From the NCBI RefSeq assembly GCF_015182315.1, contig NZ_PRDL01000001.1, forward strand, positions 2,294,001-2,358,000: a stretch of 64,000 nt of DNA. Direction: 5' to 3'. Position numbers and translations under genes: made by a program. The notes under the pieces are model-generated. The model had not been told where the DNA came from. It saw only the letters and a program-made list of their open reading frames with translations, and ran no database searches. Positions 44,098 to 53,318 of the stretch are shown here, in pieces (within the stretch, counting starts at the first letter, position 1; each line of letters starts with the position of its first letter). This DNA is from Cellvibrio polysaccharolyticus. Lineage in GTDB: Bacteria > Pseudomonadota > Gammaproteobacteria > Pseudomonadales > Cellvibrionaceae.

Positions 44098-46626
44098 TCA
44101 GGGCAATGCATCTATTTCCTGCTGCCGTTGTTCACGGCTGCTGTGCAATTGCCCCAACCCTTTGCGTATTCTGCGATTACCCAATAGTAAAACAATCGGC
44201 GATGCAATCCAGATAGAAGAACTGGTACCAATCACGATGCCGAACAACATGGGCAAGGCAAAACTGCTCACCGCTGACCCGCCGTAAATTGCCATGGGAA
44301 CAATGGCAAGAAAAGTAGAGAAAGAGGTAAACAGGGTTCTGCTCAGGGTTGACGTAATACTTTCGTCAAACAATTGCATCAAAGGTTTATCCGGGTAGAT
44401 GCGCAAGTTTTCCCGGATGCGGTCAAACACCACAATTTTATCGTTAACCGAATAGCCGATGAGCGCCAGTAACGCCGCAATCGCGGTAAGGTTAAACTCG
44501 ATACCTGCCAGCACAAAGAAGCCAATGGTTTTGGTCAGGTCGAGTGCCAAGGTCAGCATTGCTCCCAGCGCGAAGTGCGATTCAAACCTCACCCACAAGT
44601 AAGCAACCATTCCGCCTGCGGCAATTAAAATGGCGAGAATACTGGCGTCTACGAAATCACCACTGACACGCGGCCCAACCATTTCCACCCGTTTGAAAAC
44701 CACGTCATCAGCAATTTCCTGAACGTTTTCGCGCACGTTTTGAATGGCATTTTCACCGCTAACGGTTTCTGCTTCAGCCATGGGCAAACGCAGTAAAAAG
44801 TTACCTTCGCTGCCGAATTCCTGAATAGCCACTTCAATGCCGCGCTCATGCAAGCCGGTACGCAAGTCGCCAATGCTGGCTTTCTGGGTTTGAATTTCCA
44901 GCACGCTACCGCCACTGAAATCGATACCGTAATTCAAGCCGGGTTTCGCCATCAACCCCACAGCCACAACGGAGAGAATTAGAGATACCGTCAAACCGAT
45001 AAAGCGGCCTTTCATAAAATGGATGGTGTTGCCCTGGGAAATTTTTTCCAGCCATTTCAGAGAAGAAATTTCCAGCGGGCGGCGGCCCATTTTGTTAACG
45101 CGCCATTCCATCATCAAACGGGTTACAGAAATCGCGGTAAACATGGACAGCAAAATACCAACCGCCATGGTGATGGCAAAGCCGCGAATCGGGCCAGAGC
45201 CAAACAGGAACAACAACGCGATCGCAATCAGTGTAGTGATGTTGGAGTCAAGAATGGTGCTGTAAGCTTTATGAAAACCGTTTTTCAGCGCGGTTACGGC
45301 ACTGGCGCCACGCCGGGTTTCGTCGCGAATACGTTCGTTGATAAGGATATTGGCATCTACCGCCATGCCGGTTACCAGAATAAGGCCGGCAATACCCGGC
45401 AAAGTCATGGTTGCACCCAGCGCACTTAACACACCGAATATCATGCCAAGGTTAATGGTTAAACCTACGCAAGCAATAAAACCCCATGAACCGTAAATGC
45501 CCACCATAAACAGCAGCACCAGAATTGCACCGGCAATACCACTACTGATACCAATGGCAATCGCATCGCTACCCAGATCCGGGCCAACGGTACGCTCTTC
45601 AATAACATCCAGCGGTGCAGGCAAGGCACCGGCGCGAAGCAACAAGGCAAGGTCGTGCGCTTCGGCGGTGGTGAAAGAACCACTGATTTCACCGCTACCG
45701 CCAGGAATAGCGCCGCGAATAACCGGGGCAGTAATCACCTTGTCATCCAGCACAATCGCCAGCGCACGCCCGACGTTTTCACTGGTCATTTCACCAAATT
45801 TGCGACCACCTTCCTTATCCAGTTTAAAGTTGACCACCGGCTCACCGCTGTCCGGGTTAAACGCCAGACTGGCATCTTTTACATGTTTACCGGCCAGCGC
45901 AATTTTCCGCTCCAGCACATAGGTTTCGCCTTCCTGCTGCCCTTCAACACGCATTACGGCTTCCTGCCCGAATCCACCGTTGCCTTTTGCAGCCCAGTGA
46001 AATTGCATGGATGCCGTGGTGCCTAATAATTTGCGAATGTGCGATGGATCATCAACACCTGGCAATTGCACCAGAATGCTGTCTTTACCCTGACGGGCAA
46101 TAATAGGGTCAACCATGCCAGTTTCATCCAACCGACGACGTACCACTTCAAGGCTGCGCTCAACGGCATCTTTCATCAACAAGGCTTCACGCGCTTCGGT
46201 GGCTTGCAGTTGAATACCTTTGTCTACGTCACTCAAGGTGTACAAAGGTGTGGTGCCTTCTGCCGGGCGAATCAGCTGGCGGGCAATTTTTTTCAGTTCG
46301 GCAACCTGCTCTTGCTGTTGCACGCGCACTGTAATTTGGTTGCCATTGACTACTGGCGGTGCGTAACGAATTTGATCGGCACGCAAGGTGTCAGTGATTT
46401 GTTCGGCCATGCTTTGGCTGGCATTAACACCCAACTGGCTGGCGTCTACGGCGAGCAATAAATGCGAGCCGCCCTGCAGGTCGAGACCTTTGGTAACTTT
46501 GTTACTGCCGTACCACTCGGGTAATTTTTCAAGGGTTGATCCCGGCAGCACGTTAGGCAACGCGCTGAGCAGAACCATAATAATAATGAGACTGTACCAG
46601 ACAGTCCGCTTGGCCAGTGATGACAT
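44098..46626 (-). CDS. secDF: Fused SecDF protein-export subunit
   Basis: One 842-aa frame contains SecD followed by SecF. SecD features are GLDLQGGSHLLLAVD, a periplasmic P1 domain, and GVLSALGATMTLPGIAGLIL with VDANILINERIRDE. SecF starts near residue 550 with NYGIDFSGGSVLEIQT and contains YSVNDKIVVFDRIRENLR. About twelve membrane spans are present. SecDF uses the proton gradient to help release proteins from the Sec channel. In most gammaproteobacteria secD and secF are separate genes behind yajC, so this fused copy is probably a second, divergent system. ATG 46626 follows GGAGGATCT and is preferred to 46746. Confidence 0.92.
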   Translation of the reverse strand: MSSLAKRTVWYSLIIIMVLLSALPNVLPGSTLEKLPEWYGSNKVTKGLDLQGGSHLLLAVDASQLGVNASQSMAEQITDTLRADQIRYAPPVVNGNQITVRVQQQEQVAELKKIARQLIRPAEGTTPLYTLSDVDKGIQLQATEAREALLMKDAVERSLEVVRRRLDETGMVDPIIARQGKDSILVQLPGVDDPSHIRKLLGTTASMQFHWAAKGNGGFGQEAVMRVEGQQEGETYVLERKIALAGKHVKDASLAFNPDSGEPVVNFKLDKEGGRKFGEMTSENVGRALAIVLDDKVITAPVIRGAIPGGSGEISGSFTTAEAHDLALLLRAGALPAPLDVIEERTVGPDLGSDAIAIGISSGIAGAILVLLFMVGIYGSWGFIACVGLTINLGMIFGVLSALGATMTLPGIAGLILVTGMAVDANILINERIRDETRRGASAVTALKNGFHKAYSTILDSNITTLIAIALLFLFGSGPIRGFAITMAVGILLSMFTAISVTRLMMEWRVNKMGRRPLEISSLKWLEKISQGNTIHFMKGRFIGLTVSLILSVVAVGLMAKPGLNYGIDFSGGSVLEIQTQKASIGDLRTGLHERGIEVAIQEFGSEGNFLLRLPMAEAETVSGENAIQNVRENVQEIADDVVFKRVEMVGPRVSGDFVDASILAILIAAGGMVAYLWVRFESHFALGAMLTLALDLTKTIGFFVLAGIEFNLTAIAALLALIGYSVNDKIVVFDRIRENLRIYPDKPLMQLFDESITSTLSRTLFTSFSTFLAIVPMAIYGGSAVSSFALPMLFGIVIGTSSSIWIASPIVLLLGNRRIRKGLGQLHSSREQRQQEIDALP

Positions 46627-46761
46627 AGATCCTCCGCTTCCTGCCACGGCGGGCAGAAAAAACGCTAACTGAATAACTGAACGGGTTGTAAAAATCATCG
46701 TTAAAAATCCCTGCACCAGAGCGCCGGTTTTTAAACGAAAACTCACAACAATATTAAAAAG

Positions 46762-47157
46762 TCAGACGAGCAAAGAGGATGGCGGGGCTTGCGAAGGGTA
46801 AAAGGTTGCTGCCAGAAATGCCGGCGTAGTAACCGGGTACAACCAGGCTGGCTGTTGAGTGGATAAAAAATCGATATCCGGAAAACTGGCAAGGTGGTCA
46901 ACGCCACTGATTTTCGGCGACTCGGAACGCTCCTGCTCAATCGCAGAAAAACGCCACACAGTGCCTGGCTGAGCCAGTGAAAGATCGTTATTCCAGTGAG
47001 TAAGCGTGTTACCCGAACGGGATTCCGCAACCGACAGTACCGATTGGCCGGTAGAAAAATGCGCGGTAATGGCCAGCAAACACAGCAACAAAAATACTGC
47101 CGACACCTGACGTAGAGGTGAACCGGTAAGCGTATCGTCGTTGTCCGAAAGGGTCAT
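46762..47157 (-). CDS. Hypothetical small exported or membrane protein, 131 aa
   Basis: It has an N-terminal hydrophobic helix (VSAVFLLLCLLAITAHF) and then a Ser/Pro-rich tail with no recognisable domain. It lies just upstream of secDF on the same strand, with a 135-base gap. Composition and codon use look genuine. No family is recognised; it is lower in confidence than its neighbours. Confidence 0.45.
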   Translation of the reverse strand: MTLSDNDDTLTGSPLRQVSAVFLLLCLLAITAHFSTGQSVLSVAESRSGNTLTHWNNDLSLAQPGTVWRFSAIEQERSESPKISGVDHLASFPDIDFLSTQQPAWLYPVTTPAFLAATFYPSQAPPSSLLV

Positions 47158-47307
47158 GCAGGCGGGTTCATGAAGTGGCTGTAGAACACAGAATGGAGAT
47201 GAGTCTGCGCCCGAAAAAAAAAGCCGTCAAGCAGATTTACATCAGTGCATTACAAGAATAAAAAATAAAGTTTTCAGAAACAGAAGGATGGATGCCAAAG
47301 CGGGATT

Positions 47308-47336
47308 CAGGAATCCGGTGCAACACCGGGTTCCTG
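47308..47336 (-). terminator. Hairpin after the redoxin gene
   Basis: CAGGAATCCGGTG (47308-47320) pairs with CACCGGGTTCCTG (47324-47336) with one G-T wobble around a 3-base loop. It is 13 bases past the stop on the minus strand. No T run follows. Confidence 0.55.
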
Positions 47337-47348
47337 GCAGTGCAACCA

Positions 47349-47963
47349 TTAATACTTGATGGTGCAACCATAAGGACGGCTAACCGGAGTACTTACCGGC
47401 TTGCCAGCCAGAGCTTCGTCCAGAGCAGCAGACGCGTAATTTTTGGAATCCGCCAGAACTGCCGGGTTGGCAGAATCGTTATCGTCAATCGCACCGGCGT
47501 AAACGACTACGCCTTCCGGGTTGATGATGAAGATATGCGGCGTGGTTTTGGCGTCATAGGCTTTACCCATTTTGCCATCGGTATCCAACAGGAAAGGTGC
47601 GCTGGAAGCCAGCTTATGGTTTTTGGCTTCTTTTACCGCTTCTTCGGCAGTCAGGTAACCTTGCTTGCCTTGCGCGGAAGAAATAATGGTCAACCATTTA
47701 ACGTCCTGGTCGGTGTATTTTTCTTGCAGGCTCTGCATGTTATTGCTGCCATAGTGTTTTTTCACATAGGGGCAGTCCTTGTTGAACCACTCCAGCACCA
47801 GCCAGTCACCTTTGTAGTCGGCCAGGGTGTGGGTTTTTCCTTCGGCATCGTTTACGCTGAAATCCGGAGCTGCTTTGCCAGGCACAGCGGCCGCGTTGGC
47901 AAACAGAGGTAAAGCCAGTGCGAGAGTCGCCACACCGCGAAGCAAGGTTTTTATGGTCTTCAT
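47349..47963 (-). CDS. Exported AhpC/TSA-type thioredoxin-like protein
   Basis: A signal peptide (GVATLALALPLFANA) leads to a thioredoxin fold with APDFSVNDAEGKTHTLADYKG, WFNKDCPYVKKHYG and the cis-Pro loop DAKTTPHIFIINPEG. The active site has one Cys (DCPYV), unlike CxxC thioredoxins, which suits a peroxiredoxin-like or reductase-dependent redoxin. It lies 35 bases after dsbD on the same strand, so electrons from DsbD may reduce it in the periplasm (inference). A single late Cys (YGCTIKY) could be the resolving residue. Confidence 0.85.
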   Translation of the reverse strand: MKTIKTLLRGVATLALALPLFANAAAVPGKAAPDFSVNDAEGKTHTLADYKGDWLVLEWFNKDCPYVKKHYGSNNMQSLQEKYTDQDVKWLTIISSAQGKQGYLTAEEAVKEAKNHKLASSAPFLLDTDGKMGKAYDAKTTPHIFIINPEGVVVYAGAIDDNDSANPAVLADSKNYASAALDEALAGKPVSTPVSRPYGCTIKY

Positions 47964-47998
47964 CGTGTTTCTCCTGTGGGATTAAAAAAGCTTGTTTA

Positions 47999-50074
47999 TC
48001 AAGGAACCAGTTCCCGGATCATATCCAGCGAAAGGATCTGCGGCAGCACCTGAACTGCACCACCGTCCGCCGGGTAGAACGCGTAAACAGGCACAGAATT
48101 ACGCCCTAATACGGACAATGCCTCTGTTATCACCGGATCATAACGCGTCCAGTCAGCACGGATGCGTAATACATCATGTTCTGAAAAAATAGCATTGGCG
48201 GCGTCAGTGTCCAGAACCACTTTTTTATTCACCTGGCAGGTAATGCACCAGGCGGCAGTAAAATCTATAAACACCGCTCTGCCCTCCACCCTTGCGGCGG
48301 CAATGTTTTCTGCGTTGTAACCTGCCCATTCGCTGTCAACCGCTACACCCGGTTGTTCGCCAAAACCGCGATTCAAGGTGTTCCCGGCCCAAACAATCGC
48401 CACCAGCGCCAGGATCCAGGCAAGTAGCTTCCAGAGTTTACTGCCGGTTTGACCCAGCCACAGCGCAAAAGCCAGCAACAACAAAGCGATACCACTCACC
48501 AGCCACGCTTGCTGACCGGTAAGCTGCGCCAATACCCATACCAGCCACAACACGGTGGCGAATAACGGGAAGGCAAAGAATTGGCGCAAGCGCTCCATCC
48601 AGGCACCGGGTTTGGGCAAACGGGACGACAAGGCCGGGCTGGCGGTTAATATTAAAAAGGGGAGCGCCAGTCCTAACCCCAGGCCGAGAAAAATCGCCAT
48701 CGCGTAAGCGGCTGGCAAGGTCGCGGCGGCACCCAATGCCGCGCCCATAAAAGGACCGGTGCAAGGCGCGGCGACAAACACCGCCAATACACCGGTCATA
48801 AAAGAAGAACTGCTCTGGCTTCCGCCCGCCCACTGCATGAGGCGGTGACCGATCTCAAAACTGCCCAGAAAGGCCAGCGCAATTAACCAGAACAAAACAA
48901 TTAAAAAGAACACCACCAGCGGCGATTGCAACTGGAAACCCCAGCCAATAGCAGCACCGCCAGCGCGCAACGCCAGAAACACCGCGCCTAACGCGAAGAA
49001 AGTACTCAGCACACCTGCGGTGTATAGCAAACCTTCATGCAAGCGCTGCTTCGACTGCGCCACGCCCTGCCCCGGTGTTTGAATCAGACTAAAGAGTTTG
49101 ATCGACAACACCGGAAACACGCAGGGCATCAAATTCAGAATGGCGCCGCCAATAATCGCGGAGATCAACAAAATCCAGAATGAAACACCTTCGCCACTGC
49201 CCTGATTCAATGCGCCCTGAGCAACCGGAATTTCCGGAAACTCCCACGCCATACCATCGGCCGCGATGACCAACCCGGTGGTTGCTGAAGCGGTCATGCC
49301 CGGCAAGGTAACGAATCGGTATTCGAAGCCGTTATCACTGCGCTCTACTTTTGGCGCATGAGGGTCTACCCAATTACCATCCAGCGGAAAGGCTTCCGGT
49401 GCTTCAATGGTATCCAGGTCAATGCCCTCAACTTGCGGCTCCACCTGAACCCTCAAGGCGGAATCAGCAGCGCTCCAGTGGGCGCCGGTGACTTTCCAGG
49501 GAGATTGGCTGGCAGATTGGGGAATACGGGCATCAAAACGCTGCAGAGTCGCTTGTGCTGCCTGCGACCATTGTTCGCCAGCCGCAGCCACCGGACGATC
49601 AAGCGTTAGCAAGCCGAAACCGGGGATGCATTCTTCCTTGCACACGAGCCATTCCAGATCGGCTTCTATATGCACATTTCCGTTGTTGCCGACTTGCGCA
49701 TCAGCCACCTGAGCATCAAACAGATAGGCAACATCTTTTTCGTAACCCAGGTTAACCAGATGCGCTACCGGCAAGCGCGCCGGGTAAGGCCAGCGCGTTT
49801 CGCCAATTTCAATGTTTTCGGTTTTGAAGGAAAAACGGGGAGCAGCGCCGGAATCTCCCGGATTGCGCCAGTAGACGTGCCAACCCGGGTCCGGCTCGAA
49901 ATGAATGCCCAGCGTGGTGTTGCCGGTAGCAAATTGCTCCGGAGCCAGCCAGGTAATGACGACATGATCAGACTCAATACGCTCCGCTGCCTGTATTGGC
50001 GGCAACTGCAACAAGCCCAGCAGCGCTATACAGAGCAAGACCCAGCGAGTCCTTATTCGGGTTGGGAACAACAT
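47999..50074 (-). CDS. dsbD: Thiol:disulfide interchange protein DsbD (ScsB-like)
   Basis: The 691-aa protein has a signal peptide (LLCIALLGLLQLPPIQA), a periplasmic N-terminal domain with LVCKEECIPG, eight membrane spans with the redox pair in NLMPCVFPVLS and VAAPCTGPFMG, and a C-terminal thioredoxin domain with the FTAAWCITCQVN active site. It carries electrons from cytoplasmic thioredoxin to periplasmic partners. The N-terminal domain is larger than that of E. coli DsbD and like that of ScsB. It heads the transcript with the redoxin. The 450 bases upstream hold a terminator and an inverted repeat. Confidence 0.93.
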   Translation of the reverse strand: MLFPTRIRTRWVLLCIALLGLLQLPPIQAAERIESDHVVITWLAPEQFATGNTTLGIHFEPDPGWHVYWRNPGDSGAAPRFSFKTENIEIGETRWPYPARLPVAHLVNLGYEKDVAYLFDAQVADAQVGNNGNVHIEADLEWLVCKEECIPGFGLLTLDRPVAAAGEQWSQAAQATLQRFDARIPQSASQSPWKVTGAHWSAADSALRVQVEPQVEGIDLDTIEAPEAFPLDGNWVDPHAPKVERSDNGFEYRFVTLPGMTASATTGLVIAADGMAWEFPEIPVAQGALNQGSGEGVSFWILLISAIIGGAILNLMPCVFPVLSIKLFSLIQTPGQGVAQSKQRLHEGLLYTAGVLSTFFALGAVFLALRAGGAAIGWGFQLQSPLVVFFLIVLFWLIALAFLGSFEIGHRLMQWAGGSQSSSSFMTGVLAVFVAAPCTGPFMGAALGAAATLPAAYAMAIFLGLGLGLALPFLILTASPALSSRLPKPGAWMERLRQFFAFPLFATVLWLVWVLAQLTGQQAWLVSGIALLLLAFALWLGQTGSKLWKLLAWILALVAIVWAGNTLNRGFGEQPGVAVDSEWAGYNAENIAAARVEGRAVFIDFTAAWCITCQVNKKVVLDTDAANAIFSEHDVLRIRADWTRYDPVITEALSVLGRNSVPVYAFYPADGGAVQVLPQILSLDMIRELVP

Positions 50075-50211
50075 GGTTTAATACTTTCCGTTAGCAAAGT
50101 CTGCTTTTGATCTTAGTGTTGAGAATAAGAAACACAAGCATTGGTTTCTTGCAAAATGTAAAGAAACATTAACGGAAGCCGTTGGGAAGTATGTTGCGCG
50201 GAATAAAAAAC

Positions 50212-50237
50212 AGGCGGATCAAATAAATGATCCGCCT
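50212..50237 (-). terminator. Intrinsic terminator after rimO
   Basis: AGGCGGATCA (50212-50221) and TGATCCGCCT (50228-50237) form a perfect 10-bp stem. On the minus strand a GTTTTTTATT run follows, so it ends leftward transcription from rimO. Confidence 0.75.
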
Positions 50238-50308
50238 CGGATTTTTGGAAAGGTGTGTTGTTTTTGAAAACTATGTAGGTGCCACTCTGTCCGTTTGTCA
50301 TTAGACTA

Positions 50309-50396
50309 TTTGTTCCAAAAACGCATGAATACATTCCCTGTAGCTCTGACGAGTCATCCTTGGCCGGGCGCCCCTGACTAACAGTTTTGGAACAAA
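50309..50396. repeat. Inverted-repeat element of unknown kind, 88 bp
   Basis: TTTGTTCCAAAA (50309-50320) and TTTTGGAACAAA (50385-50396) form a perfect 12-bp inverted repeat around 64 bases with local palindromes (GGCCGGGCGCCCC). The size suits a miniature element or repeated palindromic unit. No other copy was found in the window. The rest of 50111-50526 is otherwise empty apart from the terminator. Confidence 0.45.
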
Positions 50397-50526
50397 CAGC
50401 CTAACGCCAAACTCACATTGTGCCAGCTCGAAGTTTGTCAGCAACCTGCGAGGGATCATGCAATTGATCCTACTTTTTATACAGGCAGGCATAGACGAGA
50501 CAGAACGATGATCAGTCCCTGTCGTA

Positions 50527-51855
50527 TCATTGTTTGGTAACGACAGATCCCCACAAGTCATATTCGTCGGCGTGTTCGATTTTTACCTGAACCATATCGC
50601 CCGGCTTCACATTTTGCTCACCGTTCAGATACACGTTGCCGTCAATCTCCGGCGCATCAGCGAAGCTGCGGCCAATAGCGCCTTCTTCATCAACCTCATC
50701 AATCAGCACTTGTTGAGTAGAGCCAACTTTGGCCTGCAAGCGATCTGCCGAGATTTTTTGCTGCAACTGCATAAAACGGTCAAAACGCTCCTGCTTGATC
50801 TCGTCCGGTACATGATCCGGTAATTCATTGGCGCGGGCGCCTTCCACCGGTGAGTATTGGAAACAACCGACGCGATCCAGCTGCGCTTCCTGCAAAAAGT
50901 CCATCAATTGCTGGAAATCGTCTTCGGTTTCACCAGGGAAGCCAACAATAAAAGTAGAACGCAATGTCAGATTCGGTACTTGCTGACGCCAGTTTTTGAT
51001 GCGCTCCAGCGTTTTTTCAACCTGACCGGGGCGGCGCATTTTGCGAAGTAATGTCGGGCTGGCGTGCTGGAAAGGAATGTCGAGATACGGCAGCACTTTG
51101 CCTTCGGCCATCAGCGGCATAATGTTGTCGACGTGCGGATAAGGGTACACGTAGTGCATACGCACCCATACGCCAAGCTCGCCGAGCGCACTGGCCAATT
51201 GGTACATATCGGTTTTCAGCGGACGGCCTTCCCAGAAGTCCGTGCGGTGTTTGATGTCTACGCCGTAGGCTGAGGTATCCTGGGAGATTACCAGCAGTTC
51301 TTTCACACCGGCTTTCACCAGACGTTCGGCTTCGCCCATCACCTGCCCGATAGGACGGCTGACCAGCTTGCCACGCATGTCCGGAATAATGCAGAAGCTG
51401 CAACTGTGGTTACAGCCTTCGGATATTTTCAGGTAAGCGTAGTGACGCGGGGTGAGTTTCACGCCTTGCGGCGGCACCAGGTCAACAAACGGGTTGTGTA
51501 TCGGGCTGGGTGGCAAATGCTGGTGAACCTGCCCCAGCACCGCCTCGTAGGCGTGCGGGCCGGTAATACCGAGCACATGCGGGTGAATTTGACGGATGTC
51601 ATCTTCTTTCGCGCCCAAACAGCCGGTAACCAGTACCTTGCCGTTTTCATTCAAGGCTTCACCAATGGCGCCCAATGATTCCTGAACGGCGCTATCAATA
51701 AAGCCGCAGGTGTTCACGATCACCATGTCTGCATCCTTGTAGGTCGGTACGATGTTGTAACCTTCCATCCGTAATTGGGTAAGAATGCGCTCGGAATCAA
51801 CCAGATTTTTGGGGCAACCAAGGCTGACAAAGCCGACAGTGGGATTGGATTTCAT
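50527..51855 (-). CDS. rimO: Ribosomal protein S12 methylthiotransferase RimO
   Basis: The 442-aa enzyme has three parts: the N-terminal UPF0004 domain (GFVSLGCPKNLVDSE, with Cys ligands in VNTCGF and TGCLGA), the radical-SAM core with CNHSCSFC, and a C-terminal TRAM domain (GDMVQVKIEHADEYDLWG). It adds a methylthio group to an Asp of ribosomal protein S12 using two iron-sulphur clusters. The length matches the E. coli enzyme (441 aa). It is a single gene ending in a strong terminator. Confidence 0.97.
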   Translation of the reverse strand: MKSNPTVGFVSLGCPKNLVDSERILTQLRMEGYNIVPTYKDADMVIVNTCGFIDSAVQESLGAIGEALNENGKVLVTGCLGAKEDDIRQIHPHVLGITGPHAYEAVLGQVHQHLPPSPIHNPFVDLVPPQGVKLTPRHYAYLKISEGCNHSCSFCIIPDMRGKLVSRPIGQVMGEAERLVKAGVKELLVISQDTSAYGVDIKHRTDFWEGRPLKTDMYQLASALGELGVWVRMHYVYPYPHVDNIMPLMAEGKVLPYLDIPFQHASPTLLRKMRRPGQVEKTLERIKNWRQQVPNLTLRSTFIVGFPGETEDDFQQLMDFLQEAQLDRVGCFQYSPVEGARANELPDHVPDEIKQERFDRFMQLQQKISADRLQAKVGSTQQVLIDEVDEEGAIGRSFADAPEIDGNVYLNGEQNVKPGDMVQVKIEHADEYDLWGSVVTKQ

Positions 51856-52056
51856 AGTTTGGCCGGGTACCTGAAAAAAAGTGCGCTATTGTAGGGGTTG
51901 AACGGTTTTTTTCCTATCCCGACAATAGCAAGATGGCGAAAAAATGTTCAAATAAGATGCTATTTAGTGATGCGAACCGCCGCAATGCCGGGTTAAGGCG
52001 ATTCTGCCAGGTGAATTGCAAAGCTCGCCCCCGGCGCAGCCTGTTCGGGGCAGCAG

Positions 52057-53241
52057 TTAAAGCGTTTTGATACCCGCCTCGATTGCCGTCAGGGCTTCTG
52101 CCAGACGTTCGCGGCGGGTGCCGATGTTCAGTCGCATAAATCCGCTGCCCTGCTCACCGAACTGCAACCCCGGGCTTAGCCCAACGCCGCACGTGTTGAT
52201 CATAAAATCGCGGAGCGCGGCATCGTCCAGTTTTAACGAACGACAATCCAGCCACATCAAACAGGTGCCTTCGGAGCGGCTGACTTTTAACAGCGGCAGA
52301 CCCTGCTGAACCTTGTTAAACACAAAATCGCGATTGCCTTGCAGGTACTTCAACAGCGCATCCAGCCATTCGCCCCCCTGCTGATAGGCTGCGGTAAATG
52401 CCACCAGTGACAAAGGGTTGGCATAATTGGCCGCAATCAAATCGTAGGCGGCCTGAATTTTTTGGCGGGATTCGGCGTTGGGGATAATCAAACAGGACAA
52501 CCCGAGCCCTGGAATATTAAAGCTCTTGTTGGGGCTGACGGCGGTGATCACCCGCTCCGCAAGATACGCTTCGAAACCTTCACCCAGCGCCGCCAGCATG
52601 GTGTGTTTGCTCTCACTGAATACCAGATCGGCATGAATATCATCGGAAATAATGTACAACTTATTGCGCCGAGCAATATCCAGCAACTGCAACAACTCAT
52701 CGCGCCGCCATACGCGCCCGACCGGGTTATGTGGCGAACATAGCATCAACAGGCGAGCATCACGGGCGAGAATTTCCAACTGCTGAAAATCCATGCGATA
52801 ACCGTCAACACCGGCTTGCAAAGGGTTCAGCAAAGGTTGCCGACGGGTTTTCTGAATCGCACCCAAAAAAGGATGATAAACCGGCGGCTGAATAATCACG
52901 CCCTCACCTTCCCCGGCAAAGGCCAGGCAAGCGGCATGCAAGGACGAAACCACACCGGGCGCGGCAACAATCCACTCGCGTTTTATTTGCCAGTGATGCC
53001 GGGTAGCAAACCAGTCGATCACCGATTGGTAAAAGCTGTCTGGTAATAACGAATAACCGTACACCGGGTGTTGATTGCGTTCGGCAATCGCTGCCTGAAT
53101 ACAATCCGGTGAGGCGAAGTCCATATCGGCAACCCACAAGGGGTTAACATCGGCACGGCCGAAAACCTGCTGCCGGCCATCAAATTTTAATGACGCGGTG
53201 CCTTCGCGTTGAACGGGAATATCGAAATTCGGCAGCAGCAT
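52057..53241 (-). CDS. PatB/MalY-type PLP-dependent C-S lyase
   Basis: The 394-aa fold-type I aminotransferase-like enzyme has NPLWVADMDFASPDCI at the N-terminus, LCSPHNPVGRVW, SDDIHADLVF, and the PLP lysine in AVSPNKSFNIPGLG. These are hallmarks of the MalY/PatB cystathionine beta-lyase family, which splits C-S bonds of cystathionine or cysteine conjugates. MalY from E. coli also modulates the maltose regulator, but a link with the glucan genes nearby is not supported by position. It is 77 bases upstream of the gap after the DUF815 gene, in the same direction. Confidence 0.9.
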   Translation of the reverse strand: MLLPNFDIPVQREGTASLKFDGRQQVFGRADVNPLWVADMDFASPDCIQAAIAERNQHPVYGYSLLPDSFYQSVIDWFATRHHWQIKREWIVAAPGVVSSLHAACLAFAGEGEGVIIQPPVYHPFLGAIQKTRRQPLLNPLQAGVDGYRMDFQQLEILARDARLLMLCSPHNPVGRVWRRDELLQLLDIARRNKLYIISDDIHADLVFSESKHTMLAALGEGFEAYLAERVITAVSPNKSFNIPGLGLSCLIIPNAESRQKIQAAYDLIAANYANPLSLVAFTAAYQQGGEWLDALLKYLQGNRDFVFNKVQQGLPLLKVSRSEGTCLMWLDCRSLKLDDAALRDFMINTCGVGLSPGLQFGEQGSGFMRLNIGTRRERLAEALTAIEAGIKTL

Positions 53242-53318
53242 TTTAAAGAGTCTCTGAACATGTTGGCGAAGAAGCTAGCGCAAGGCAAAAATAAACGTGG
53301 GTAATTTTCAGAGGTTAC

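Noticed and set aside
50113..50561. Short minus-strand frames between dsbD and rimO
   Set aside because: They overlap a terminator, an inverted repeat and the rimO 3' end, and have no ribosome binding sites.
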